Shown: piece after piece, positions 1 through 5,609 of the stretch | Layout of the letters: the number at the start of each line of letters is the position of its first letter | Position numbering within the stretch: the stretch's first letter is position 1 | From: Alphaproteobacteria bacterium UBA2723 | Lineage (GTDB): Bacteria; Pseudomonadota; Alphaproteobacteria; RF32; CAG-239 | Length of the DNA stretch: 5,609 nucleotides | NCBI GenBank assembly: GCA_002353835.1 | Contig: DEKL01000003.1 | Coordinates: 19,574-25,182 of the forward strand | Reading direction: 5' to 3' | Notes under the pieces: model-generated | What the model was told of the DNA's origin: nothing | What the model saw: only the letters and a program-made list of their open reading frames with translations | The model's database searches: none | Program-made: the position numbers and the translations under genes

Positions 1-94
1 GAGCCTGTATGCAGAGCTGTTTCAGCATCTGGCCACCATTATATCTGATGACAATCCCTTTTGTGGTTATACCTAAAGTTTTACCGATTGCTAG
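1..94 (-). pseudogene. Possible remnant of a LysR-type regulator, off the left edge
   Basis: Read on the minus strand, the frame from about 94 down to 2 gives LAIGKTLGITTKGIVIRYNG followed by GQMLKQLCIQA and stays open to the window edge. The run R-Y-N-G-G-Q-M-L-K-Q-L-C-I-Q-A resembles the 'nNGe.L..la..G.GIa' segment in the substrate-binding domain of LysR-type transcriptional regulators. If so, the missing GIA-like motif lies just outside the window. Nothing upstream looks like the helix-turn-helix half. The same frame passes through the palindrome at 95-115 (read as IPNLFRD), continues as low-complexity FILQNQLFIFFV, and meets an in-frame TAG at 182-184. That pattern fits a gene broken at the repeat. 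The resemblance is short and judged by eye. The opposite strand also has an open frame (2-76, ending GYT-stop), so orientation and identity are uncertain. Confidence 0.28.
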
Positions 95-115
95 ATCCCG
101 AAATAAATTCGGGAT
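95..115. repeat. Short palindromic dispersed-type repeat
   Basis: The arms ATCCCGAA (95-102) and TTCGGGAT (108-115) are a perfect 8-bp inverted repeat around the 5-base loop ATAAA, followed by GACG. This 'TAGATCCCGAA...TTCGGGATGACG' core is, from memory, a common interspersed palindrome in alphaproteobacteria and several other AT-rich genomes. It often lies between genes or at gene ends and translates as VIPNLFRDL or SRNKFGMT. Only one copy is in this window, so the repeat status rests on recognition, not on copies seen. No T-run follows on the plus strand, so it is not a typical intrinsic terminator. Confidence 0.6.
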
Positions 116-327
116 GACGCAGGGGGTAATAGACACAAAAAATATAAATAGCTGATTTTGCAAAATAAAGGTTTTATAGAACTAATGTCTATGTTTATAA
201 GGGGCTTTTTATACTGGACAGGGCAGATTTATAGCAAGGTTGGTATATGGTACCTGGAAAGCGCAAGCTATACCAAAATTTAATAATTTATATTGTAGAA
301 AAAACAAGGTAAATAAAGGAATAAGAC
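116..327. other. AT-rich non-coding leader upstream of the nuclease gene
   Basis: No convincing gene is present. The only plus-strand frame of note is a 32-codon one at 185-283 (MSMFIRGFLYWTGQIY...), which lacks a Shine-Dalgarno sequence at a usable distance. The stretch holds an inverted repeat at 240-276 and, near the nuclease start, an AT-rich tract with a TATATT hexamer (289-294) that could be a -10 element. I see no matching -35. AAAGGA at 315-320, 7 bases before the ATG at 328, is a good ribosome binding site. The promoter of the nuclease gene therefore probably lies within about 240-300 but cannot be fixed by eye. Confidence 0.5.
240..276. repeat. Inverted repeat upstream of the nuclease gene
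   Basis: TTGGTATA (240-247) and TATACCAA (269-276) are perfect 8-bp inverted copies separated by 21 bases. The spacer contains GGTACC (249-254), whose TACC can pair alternatively with GGTA at 242-245. The segment thus carries three related GGTA/TACC half-sites. It lies 52 bases before the nuclease start, where an operator or a leader structure could sit. No function can be assigned from sequence alone. Confidence 0.4.
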
Positions 328-1494
328 ATGGTTGACAAAGAAATAGAAAAATCTCTAACAGATTTCCTTTTAGATATAGATTGTCTGCAGGAACTTTCTA
401 AGTGGTCAGACAAATTTAATATTTTTGACGTATTAAAAGCATCAAGAAACGAAATTCGACATAGCAATATGTTGGCATGGTTGTTAGATGCAAATGAAAA
501 TCATGGGCTAGGGGACAATTATACAAAACATTTTTTTCAAAATTTGATACAAAATTCGGATATAGAAGAAAATATATTTAAATTTATGTTGATGGATTTT
601 TATAGCTTTAGTGTGTATAGAGAATGGAAAAATATTGATATAATGCTGCTTTCTGAAGAAGAAAAAGTGGTGGTTGTAATTGAAAATAAAATAGGCAGCC
701 ATGAACATGATAACCAGCTTGTACGATATGAACATATAATAAATAGCGAGTATCCAGACTATAAAAAAATATTTATCTATTTGACACCGGATGGTGAGGA
801 ACCTAGTAGCGACAATTGGATAGTCTTTACTTATGAAAGAGCTGTAGAAATTTTAGCTAAACTTTCTACCTCTATTGATTTGTTGCCGGATATTAGGTTA
901 TTGATTAACAATTATATAGATGTAATAAGGAGAGATGTTGTGGAAGATAAGGAATTAGTAGATATTTGTAACAAAATATACAATAAACACAAGAAAGCTT
1001 TAGACTTAATATATGAATATCGCTTTGACAAAGGTCAGTATTCCGAAGTAATAAAAAACGTACTTGAAGAATATGCATCAAAGAGACTGATTACATTTGA
1101 CAATAGCAAAAGAATGAATGCATATATCCGTTTTTATACACCTAACATGACACAATTTCTTCCTGATTTATCTCAAAGTAATGGTTCATGGAATGATGCA
1201 CATGTGTACGCATATGAATTTGCAGTAAGAAAAAATAGTATAAGGTTAGGCTTTGTGTTCGCACTAAAAAATATTCCAGAATCAACTCAAGGCAATATAC
1301 AAAAAATTATTCAAATAATTAAGCCAGGTGATTCTAAAGAGGCGAAAAAATGGAGAATAATAAAAAGTTGGCAATATCCTGTAGAAGATAGCGAAGAGGG
1401 AATTTCAGATTTAAGAGAGACAATACAAAAAGCATTAAAAGATGCCTTAAAGTGGGAAGATGATTTATTTAAAAAATTAGGCAATAAAAAGTAA
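328..1494 (+). CDS. PD-(D/E)XK nuclease family protein (PDDEXK_4-like)
   Basis: This 388-residue cytoplasmic protein has no signal peptide or membrane segment. The N-terminal half carries the nuclease core: an early E-I-R-H-S-N-M-L-A-W-L-L-D helix (residues 42-54) typical of this family, then Asp104 in NIDIMLL, then the Glu119-x-Lys121 pair in the VVVVIENKI strand, then N-Q-L-V-R-Y (129-134) with the conserved Gln and Tyr. Together these form a complete D...ExK...QxxxY metal-dependent nuclease pattern, so activity is likely. A beta strand (KIFIYLTPDG, 147-156) follows. The C-terminal half (about 230-388) is aromatic and charged, matches nothing I recognise, and may set target specificity. The start is backed by AAAGGA at 315-320, 7 bases upstream. 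G+C is low (11/60 in 541-600 and 17/60 in 1081-1140) against 27/60 in 2041-2100 inside gatB, which suggests transfer. No methylase, helicase or toxin-antitoxin partner is visible. Relatives are usually uncharacterised and often accessory; a defence role is only inference. Confidence 0.85.
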   Translation: MVDKEIEKSLTDFLLDIDCLQELSKWSDKFNIFDVLKASRNEIRHSNMLAWLLDANENHGLGDNYTKHFFQNLIQNSDIEENIFKFMLMDFYSFSVYREWKNIDIMLLSEEEKVVVVIENKIGSHEHDNQLVRYEHIINSEYPDYKKIFIYLTPDGEEPSSDNWIVFTYERAVEILAKLSTSIDLLPDIRLLINNYIDVIRRDVVEDKELVDICNKIYNKHKKALDLIYEYRFDKGQYSEVIKNVLEEYASKRLITFDNSKRMNAYIRFYTPNMTQFLPDLSQSNGSWNDAHVYAYEFAVRKNSIRLGFVFALKNIPESTQGNIQKIIQIIKPGDSKEAKKWRIIKSWQYPVEDSEEGISDLRETIQKALKDALKWEDDLFKKLGNKK

Positions 1495-1576
1495 ATAGCC
1501 AATTTTAAAATATCATATCACAAATAAATTAATTTTGATGTTTAATAGAAAGAAATCATAACTAGATTCAGACAGT
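1495..1576. other. AT-rich spacer after the nuclease gene
   Basis: This is a non-coding stretch between the nuclease stop and the long inverted repeat. It contains short AT palindromes such as ATTTTAAAAT (1502-1511) but no GC-rich hairpin with a T-run. TCAGACA at 1568-1574 recurs as a direct copy at 1681-1687. Confidence 0.5.
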
Positions 1577-1706
1577 TTTAAGGTGAAAAATTTGGGATGG
1601 ATGGAAGCGAATGTCCGGTGGTAAAAATTTTAGTTTACAAAAAAGTAAATGAATTTTTGCCAACCGGCATCCATTCGCAATCAGACACTCAAATTTTACC
1701 CTTAAA
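1577..1706. repeat. Long imperfect inverted repeat between convergent genes
   Basis: Two nested pairs of arms fill the gap between the nuclease gene and gatB. The outer arms are TTTAAGG (1577-1583) with CCTTAAA (1700-1706), and AAAATTTG (1587-1594) with CAAATTTT (1690-1697). The inner arms are GCGAATG (1607-1613) with CATTCGC (1672-1678), CCGGT (1615-1619) with ACCGG (1663-1667), GG (1620-1621) with CC (1660-1661), and AAAAATT (1623-1629) with AATTTTT (1652-1658). The tip, TTTAC (1634-1638) with GTAAA (1645-1649), closes a 6-A loop. An unpaired internal loop (1595-1606 against 1679-1689) separates the two sets. The element could be a bidirectional terminator or a decayed miniature inverted-repeat element. 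I see no target duplication and no open reading frame inside it. The right arm stops exactly at the gatB stop codon. Confidence 0.6.
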
Positions 1707-3164
1707 TTATCCTAGCTTCTTCTTCAAAAGCTCATTAACCACTTGCGGATTCGCTTTGCCTTGAGATTGCTTCATCACTTGTCCGACAAACCAGCCGAAC
1801 AAACCGACTTTTCCGCCGCGATAAGCCGCAACATTATCAGCTGCCGAGGCCAATAAATCATCTATCAGTTTTTCAATGGCTGAAGTATCCGTTACCTGTT
1901 TTAAGCCTTTTTCTTCCACAATTTTATCCGGATTTTCGCCCGTTTCCGCCATAATGGCAAAAACATCTTTGGCGGTCTTGCCGTTAATAACATTGGATGT
2001 AATCAACTCAACCAATTTACCGAGATTTTCGGCTGAAACAGGGGAGTCCTTAAGCTCTAACTTCTTCTCATTAAGCATGGCAAAGAAATCGCCCATCAAC
2101 CAGTTGGCAACCTTTTTGGCATCATGCCCTTTTGCCGCTTTTTCAAAGAAATCTGCTGTTTCTTTATTTTCGCAGATAACCGAAGCGTCATAAGCGGTTA
2201 AACCGAGTTCTTTAATAAAACGAGTTTTTTTTGCATCAGGCAATTCAACCAACTCACTTTTGATTTTATTGATGAATTCATCACTTAATACGAGCGGTGG
2301 TAAATCCGGCTCCGGAAAATAACGGTAGTCATGAGCAAATTCCTTCTTGCGCATAACTTTGGTGGTTTGTGTTGCCGGGTCAAACTGTCTTGTTTCCTGC
2401 GCAATATCGCCATCGGCCTCGTATGTTTCAACATGGCGCTTGGCTTCCGATTCTATTGCCTGCATAACAAACTTAACGCTGTTAACGTTTTTCATCTCGC
2501 AACGGGTACGTAATTCATCAGAACCATACGGACGAACGGAAACATTAACATCACAACGCATAGAACCTTCGTCCATGTTGCCGTCACAAGTGCCGAGATA
2601 ACGCAAAATAGAACGTAATTTTCTTAAAAAAGCACCTGCCTCATCAGGAGAACGAAAATCCGGCTTGGTCACAATTTCCATTAAGCCGACACCGGCACGA
2701 TTAAGGTCTATAAAACTCTTTGTCGGTGACATATCGTGTATTGATTTACCGGCATCTTGTTCAATATGCATACGCTCAATGCGAATAGTTTTGGTTGTTC
2801 CATCCGGCAAGTCAATATCTATTGCCCCTTCGCCGACAATCGGGTATTGAAATTGCGTAATCTGATACCCCTGAGGTAGGTCTGCATAAAAGTAGTTTTT
2901 GCGTGAAAATTCGGAATATTTATTGATAACCGCATTTAACCCTAAACCGGTTTTAACTGCCTGATGTACACACTCTTTGTTAAGTGTCGGCAACATTCCG
3001 GGCATACCGGCATCAACAAAAGAAACGTTTTCATTAACGTCATCACCAAACTCTGTGGAGGCACCGGAGAATATCTTAGACTGAGAAATAATTTGGCAGT
3101 GTATCTCTAAACCGCAGATAACTTCCCATTTTCCTTTTTCTGTTGTGATAATATATTCTGACAT
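1707..3164 (-). CDS. gatB: Aspartyl/glutamyl-tRNA(Asn/Gln) amidotransferase subunit B
   Basis: GatB is the kinase and amidotransferase subunit of GatCAB. It phosphorylates the side-chain carboxylate of Glu-tRNA(Gln) or Asp-tRNA(Asn) with ATP, then amidates it with ammonia channelled from GatA. The 485-residue length is normal. The cradle domain (about 12-295) contains GLEIHCQ with Glu20 and His22, [23 protein letters not shown] (88-105), [12 protein letters not shown] (133-144), [12 protein letters not shown] (154-165), [15 protein letters not shown] (195-209) and [11 protein letters not shown] (280-290). Glu20, His22, Glu135 and Glu163 match the metal-site residues expected from known GatB structures. 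The helical tRNA-binding tail with a YqeY-like end covers about 340-485 and finishes [14 protein letters not shown], the usual terminus. It is the last gene of the operon, 3 bases after gatA. Its Shine-Dalgarno GAGG (3174-3177) lies inside the gatA end, so translation is probably coupled. Confidence 0.98.
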   Translation of the reverse strand: MSEYIITTEKGKWEVICGLEIHCQIISQSKIFSGASTEFGDDVNENVSFVDAGMPGMLPTLNKECVHQAVKTGLGLNAVINKYSEFSRKNYFYADLPQGYQITQFQYPIVGEGAIDIDLPDGTTKTIRIERMHIEQDAGKSIHDMSPTKSFIDLNRAGVGLMEIVTKPDFRSPDEAGAFLRKLRSILRYLGTCDGNMDEGSMRCDVNVSVRPYGSDELRTRCEMKNVNSVKFVMQAIESEAKRHVETYEADGDIAQETRQFDPATQTTKVMRKKEFAHDYRYFPEPDLPPLVLSDEFINKIKSELVELPDAKKTRFIKELGLTAYDASVICENKETADFFEKAAKGHDAKKVANWLMGDFFAMLNEKKLELKDSPVSAENLGKLVELITSNVINGKTAKDVFAIMAETGENPDKIVEEKGLKQVTDTSAIEKLIDDLLASAADNVAAYRGGKVGLFGWFVGQVMKQSQGKANPQVVNELLKKKLG

Positions 3165-3167
3165 TTT

Positions 3168-4622
3168 TTACATCCTCACAAAATTTGCACCACGCTCTAA
3201 TTGGTAGGCGGTCTTAAAAATAGTTTCCTCATCAAATGCTTTGCCGATAAGTTGCATACCGAAAGGTAATCCGTTTTGAGATAACCCGATTGGTAAACTC
3301 ATAGCTGGTAAACCGGCGAGGTTAACTGAAACGGTAAACACGTCATTAAGGTACATATTTATCGGATTCTCTAACATCTTTTTATCCCCGATGGCAAAAG
3401 GCTCAATCGGGCTTGTTGGTGTAAGTAAAATATCACATTTCTTAAAGGCTTCATCAAAATCATTTTTGATAAGTCTGCGAACTTTTTGCGCCTTAAGATA
3501 ATAAGCGTCATAATAGCCGGCAGAAAGAACGTACGTGCCGATAAGAATACGGCGTTTTACTTCTTTGCCGAAACCCTCTGTGCGCGTATTGATATAGAGC
3601 TCATCCAAACCGTTACCCTCTTTACGGTTGCCGTAACGAACACCGTCATAACGAGCTAAGTTGGAAGAGGCTTCTGCCGGCGCAATAACATAATATGTCG
3701 GTAAGGCGTACTTTGTATGCGGCAAGCTGACAGAAACAATTTCTGCTCCGGCATCCTTTAAGATTTGTGCCGCTTTATCCCAGTAGTCAGATATTTCTTT
3801 ATTTAAGCCATCCGGACGATACTCTTGCGGAATGCCCACTTTAAGACCTTTAATATCTTTGCCGATAAATGAAGTAAAATCCGGTACGTCAACTTTTGAA
3901 GATGTAGAATCTTTAGCATCATAACCGGCCATACTGTTAAGTAATATGGCGCAATCCGTAACATCTTTGGCAATAGGTCCGGCTTGGTCTAAAGAAGAAG
4001 CAAATGCAACGATTCCGTAGCGCGAACAACGACCGTATGTCGGCTTAATACCGGTAACCCCGCAAAACGCTGCCGGCTCACGAATAGAACCACCGGTATC
4101 CGTACCGGTAGCTGCCGCACACATCTTTGCCGCTACTGCCGCAGCTGAACCGCCGGAAGAACCGCCGGCAACAAGCTTTGTTTCTTTGCTCCATGGGTTA
4201 ACAACCGGACCGAAGCAACTCGTTTCATTACTGCCGCCCATGGCAAATTCATCTAGGTTAAGCTTACCTAAGAACAAAGCGCCGTCATCAAGTAAATGTT
4301 GGGTAACGGTTGATTCGTATTGCGGCACAAAATTATCTATAATGTGAGAACAAGCTGTCGTGCGAACACCTTTCGTACAAAATAAATCTTTAATGCCGAG
4401 AGCGATTCCTTCCAAAGGACGGTTTGTACCATTGGCATATCTCTTTTCTGCCTCTTTAGCTTGTGCTAATGCTAAATCCTCAGTTGTTGTAACATAAGCA
4501 TTATACTTGTCGTTATTCTTCATTTTTTCAATGTATGCTGTTGTTAACTCAACAGGGGAAATTTCTTTTGCTTTTAATTTTTTAAGCGATTCGCTAATAG
4601 TTAAATCTGTTAAATCGGTCAT
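3168..4622 (-). CDS. gatA: Aspartyl/glutamyl-tRNA(Asn/Gln) amidotransferase subunit A
   Basis: GatA is the glutaminase subunit of GatCAB. It hydrolyses glutamine and passes ammonia through a tunnel to GatB. It belongs to the amidase-signature family, and the Ser-cisSer-Lys triad is intact: Lys78 in ALGIKDLF, Ser155 in the [13 protein letters not shown] block (153-165), and nucleophile Ser179 in [13 protein letters not shown] (173-185). [26 protein letters not shown] (188-213) is the usual continuation. LTPTSP (400-405) and [12 protein letters not shown] (435-446) mark the C-terminal core. The 484-residue length is typical. The frame is open back to 4679, but I chose the ATG at 4620-4622. The resulting [11 protein letters not shown] start matches the family, the longer form would overlap gatC by 53 bases, and GGAG at 4630-4633 sits 7 bases upstream. 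It lies 4 bases after gatC and 3 before gatB. Confidence 0.97.
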   Translation of the reverse strand: MTDLTDLTISESLKKLKAKEISPVELTTAYIEKMKNNDKYNAYVTTTEDLALAQAKEAEKRYANGTNRPLEGIALGIKDLFCTKGVRTTACSHIIDNFVPQYESTVTQHLLDDGALFLGKLNLDEFAMGGSNETSCFGPVVNPWSKETKLVAGGSSGGSAAAVAAKMCAAATGTDTGGSIREPAAFCGVTGIKPTYGRCSRYGIVAFASSLDQAGPIAKDVTDCAILLNSMAGYDAKDSTSSKVDVPDFTSFIGKDIKGLKVGIPQEYRPDGLNKEISDYWDKAAQILKDAGAEIVSVSLPHTKYALPTYYVIAPAEASSNLARYDGVRYGNRKEGNGLDELYINTRTEGFGKEVKRRILIGTYVLSAGYYDAYYLKAQKVRRLIKNDFDEAFKKCDILLTPTSPIEPFAIGDKKMLENPINMYLNDVFTVSVNLAGLPAMSLPIGLSQNGLPFGMQLIGKAFDEETIFKTAYQLERGANFVRM

Positions 4623-4626
4623 AACC

Positions 4627-4914
4627 TTACTCCACAACCTTAGGAACGACAAAATAACCAAATTCTTTTGCCGGCGCATTTGCTAAAACGGCTTCACTCA
4701 TATGCCCCGCTGTAACATCATCTTCACGTAAAGTAAGAGATTCGTTATTAACCGAAACAAGCGGTTCTACATTATCTGTATTAACTTCGCCGAGTTCTTC
4801 TACCCATGCTAAAATCTTATTAAATTCCTGTTTTGTTTCTTCCAGTTTATCCGGCTCAACTTTTAATCTGGAAAGAAAGGCAATCCGTCTAACGGTATCA
4901 TTATCAACAGCCAT
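4627..4914 (-). CDS. gatC: Aspartyl/glutamyl-tRNA(Asn/Gln) amidotransferase subunit C
   Basis: GatC is the small non-catalytic subunit that wraps around the GatA-GatB interface and stabilises the heterotrimer. The 95-residue product shows the full family layout: an N-terminal helix [18 protein letters not shown] (8-25), the coiled-coil-like [23 protein letters not shown] (31-53), LREDDV (62-67), and the conserved end [18 protein letters not shown] (78-95). It is the first gene of the minus-strand gatCAB operon. Its ATG (4912-4914) is preceded by a strong Shine-Dalgarno, AGGAGA (minus strand, 4921-4926), and by a 9-bp hairpin directly abutting that site. All three subunits being present and intact indicates the indirect, transamidation route to Gln-tRNA and/or Asn-tRNA. 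Which tRNA is served depends on whether GlnRS or AsnRS is present elsewhere in the genome. Confidence 0.97.
   Translation of the reverse strand: MAVDNDTVRRIAFLSRLKVEPDKLEETKQEFNKILAWVEELGEVNTDNVEPLVSVNNESLTLREDDVTAGHMSEAVLANAPAKEFGYFVVPKVVE
4630..4633 (-). promoter_or_regulatory. Ribosome binding site deciding the gatA start
   Basis: GGAG on the minus strand lies 7 bases before the ATG at 4620-4622 and inside the last codons of gatC. It supports that start over the upstream in-frame ATG at 4677-4679, and implies that ribosomes finishing gatC reinitiate on gatA. Confidence 0.75.
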
Positions 4915-4925
4915 TGTTATTCTCC

Positions 4926-4946
4926 TAAAAACTTCTCAAGTTTTTA
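4926..4946 (-). promoter_or_regulatory. Hairpin abutting the gatC ribosome binding site
   Basis: On the minus strand, TAAAAACTT (4946-4938) and AAGTTTTTA (4934-4926) form a perfect 9-bp stem around the 3-base loop GAG. The last base of the stem is the first base of the AGGAGA Shine-Dalgarno of gatC. If transcribed, it could affect ribosome loading or mRNA stability. The stem is almost all A-T, so it is weak, and a 3-base loop is tight. It could also be a DNA-level operator. Confidence 0.4.
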
Positions 4947-4968
4947 TCACGAATACCGTTTTTTGCAA
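4941..4968 (-). promoter_or_regulatory. Tentative promoter for gatCAB
   Basis: On the minus strand, TTGCAA (4968-4963) and TAAAAA (4946-4941) are separated by 16 bases and are modest matches to -35 and -10 boxes (4 of 6 each). The start point would fall near 4934, within the hairpin at 4926-4946. The promoter and a fully transcribed hairpin are therefore partly exclusive readings. A TATAAA hexamer further upstream (5030-5025) is an alternative -10 but lacks a good -35. Confidence 0.25.
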
Positions 4969-5041
4969 GCACAAATTTAAGAAAAACAAAGAAATACGAG
5001 GAAAACCGATTTTTTTTACGAGATTTTATATCTTTTTTTCC

Positions 5042-5064
5042 TATACTGAACTAAAAATAGGAGA
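5042..5064 (+). promoter_or_regulatory. Probable -10 element and Shine-Dalgarno of the GtrA gene
   Basis: TATACT (5042-5047) matches a -10 box at 5 of 6 positions and would place the transcript start about 15-20 bases before the ATG. No good -35 lies 16-18 bases upstream; TTTACG at 5015-5020 is too far away. AGGAGA (5059-5064) is a strong ribosome binding site 6 bases before the ATG at 5071. The tract upstream has runs of 8 T (5010-5017) and 7 T (5033-5039). Confidence 0.4.
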
Positions 5065-5070
5065 AATATA

Positions 5071-5541
5071 ATGTTTGTCGTCAAAGCATATAAATACTTA
5101 GAAAATATTTGGTTTAAGCAAAATGAAAAATTACGCTTTTTACTCGTCGGCGGGTTTAATACGGCGGTGTCTTTTCTGATATATTGTGCTTTTCTTTATA
5201 TTACATCCGGACGCGAGCAATTATCATTGTTTTTGATGAACCTTATCAATATTAACATCTCTATTACGACCATGCGTTACTATGTATTCCGTAGCCATGG
5301 TAATTTTTGGAAAGAGTATGTCAAAGCATTTTCTTCCTACATTATGCTATATTTTATTAATACCGGCCTGCTGGCGTTTTTTGTGAAGGTAACGCATATA
5401 GCAGAAACATTGCCGGCAGATAGTATCTGGTTGCTTGTTCCAAACTTAAATAAAACCATAGCTCAGCTTTGTTCAGTTGTTATCATTACTTGCTTAACAT
5501 TTTTTATTCATAAATATTTTTCGTTTAGAAAGCAAAAATAA
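5071..5541 (+). CDS. GtrA family membrane protein
   Basis: This 156-residue inner-membrane protein has the usual length and four-helix plan of the GtrA/DPMS-accessory family: hydrophobic segments at about 23-44, 51-68, 86-106 and 127-148. Family marks are the entry E-K-L-R-F-L-L-V-G-G-F-N-T-A (19-32), in which a Gly-Gly-x-Asn-Thr turn opens helix 1, then YYVFRSHG (70-77) after helix 2, and FFIHKYFSFRK (144-154) at the end of helix 4. Characterised members help flip or present lipid-linked sugars, such as undecaprenyl-phosphate glucose in O-antigen modification or decaprenyl-phosphate arabinose in cell-wall synthesis, and usually sit beside glycosyltransferases. The substrate here is unknown. 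The start has AGGAGA 6 bases upstream. The stop overlaps the start of the next gene, so the two are probably co-expressed. G+C in a sample (25/60 in 5161-5220) resembles the gat genes. Confidence 0.9.
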   Translation: MFVVKAYKYLENIWFKQNEKLRFLLVGGFNTAVSFLIYCAFLYITSGREQLSLFLMNLININISITTMRYYVFRSHGNFWKEYVKAFSSYIMLYFINTGLLAFFVKVTHIAETLPADSIWLLVPNLNKTIAQLCSVVIITCLTFFIHKYFSFRKQK

Positions 5542-5609
5542 TGGGACAACAGCTTAGCTTGAATATAACGTTATCATTATTGATAGGGATTTTCACGCTT
5601 TACATTTTA
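5541..5609 (+). CDS. Start of a membrane protein gene, cut by the window edge
   Basis: The frame opens with ATG at 5541-5543, overlapping the GtrA stop as TAATG, and stays open to the last base. The 23 residues seen are MGQQLSLNITLSLLIGIFTL followed by YIL. A short polar head runs straight into a hydrophobic helix, which looks like the first membrane segment of a polytopic protein or a signal anchor. No strong Shine-Dalgarno is present (only AGAAAG at 5527-5532), as expected when translation is coupled to the upstream gene. Next to GtrA, a membrane-embedded sugar transferase or another surface-polysaccharide protein is the natural guess, but nothing in 23 residues identifies a family. Confidence 0.7.
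   Translation, partial: MGQQLSLNITLSLLIGIFTLYIL

Noticed and set aside
2..76. Plus-strand open frame at the left edge ending ...NPFCGYT-stop, as the 3' end of a gene
   Set aside because: It overlaps the minus-strand LysR-like reading, and only 24 residues are visible with no recognisable motif. It is mentioned as the alternative rather than listed.
95..115. Single CRISPR repeat or intrinsic terminator
   Set aside because: There is no second copy with spacers in the window and no T-run after the stem. The core matches a familiar interspersed palindrome type instead.
185..283. 32-codon plus-strand frame (MSMFIRGFLYWTGQIY...) upstream of the nuclease gene
   Set aside because: There is no Shine-Dalgarno at a usable distance (AAGG at 168-171 is 13 bases away), it overlaps the inverted repeat, and the residues resemble chance translation of AT-rich DNA. 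An antitoxin or leader peptide cannot be claimed.
508..735. Minus-strand 75-codon frame inside the nuclease gene
   Set aside because: It is rich in F, Y, H and I from antisense reading of AT-rich coding DNA and is entirely within a well-supported gene, so it is a shadow.
1634..1658. Classical rho-independent terminator: TTTAC/GTAAA hairpin followed by GAATTTTT
   Set aside because: The stem is only 5 A-T-rich pairs, and the T-run is itself part of a longer pairing with 1623-1629. It is better described as the tip of the long inverted repeat.
1876..2850. Several plus-strand frames opposite gatB
   Set aside because: All lie antisense to the highly conserved gatB sequence and have no family features of their own.

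Overview
This 5.6 kb window looks like chromosomal DNA of an AT-rich bacterium, most likely an alphaproteobacterium. The evidence is the GatA and GatB sequences, which read like alphaproteobacterial versions, and a short palindrome (95-115) of a dispersed type I recall from alphaproteobacterial and other AT-rich genomes. Both points come from memory of the families, not from a search. Three blocks are visible.

Left block (1-1706): an accessory-looking, strongly AT-rich stretch. The left edge may hold the broken end of a LysR-type regulator on the minus strand, interrupted at the palindrome. A gene-poor leader with an inverted repeat (240-276) follows. Next comes one complete plus-strand gene, 328-1494, for a PD-(D/E)XK nuclease-fold protein with an intact active-site pattern. 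It has no recognisable partner gene, and its base composition differs clearly from the genes to its right, which suggests horizontal acquisition. Between it and the convergent gatB lies a long imperfect inverted repeat of about 130 bases (1577-1706).

Central block (1707-4914, minus strand): a compact gatC-gatA-gatB operon with gaps of 4 and 3 bases. It encodes the complete GatCAB amidotransferase, which turns Glu-tRNA(Gln) into Gln-tRNA(Gln) and/or Asp-tRNA(Asn) into Asn-tRNA(Asn). GatA makes ammonia from glutamine, GatB activates and amidates the tRNA-bound residue, and GatC holds the complex together. The catalytic residues are intact, so this is working housekeeping machinery. The host probably lacks GlnRS, AsnRS or both.

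Right block (4915-5609): a 156-base divergent intergenic region with Shine-Dalgarno sites on both strands and a 9-bp hairpin against the gatC ribosome binding site. It is followed by a GtrA-family membrane protein (5071-5541). The GtrA stop codon overlaps the start of another gene (TAATG), which begins with a hydrophobic segment and runs off the window. The pair is probably the start of a cell-surface polysaccharide or lipid-linked sugar operon.

I found no tRNA, rRNA, CRISPR array or complete mobile element. No clearly new multi-gene system is visible. The best leads are the orphan nuclease, the long inverted repeat beside it, and the possible gene break at the palindrome.
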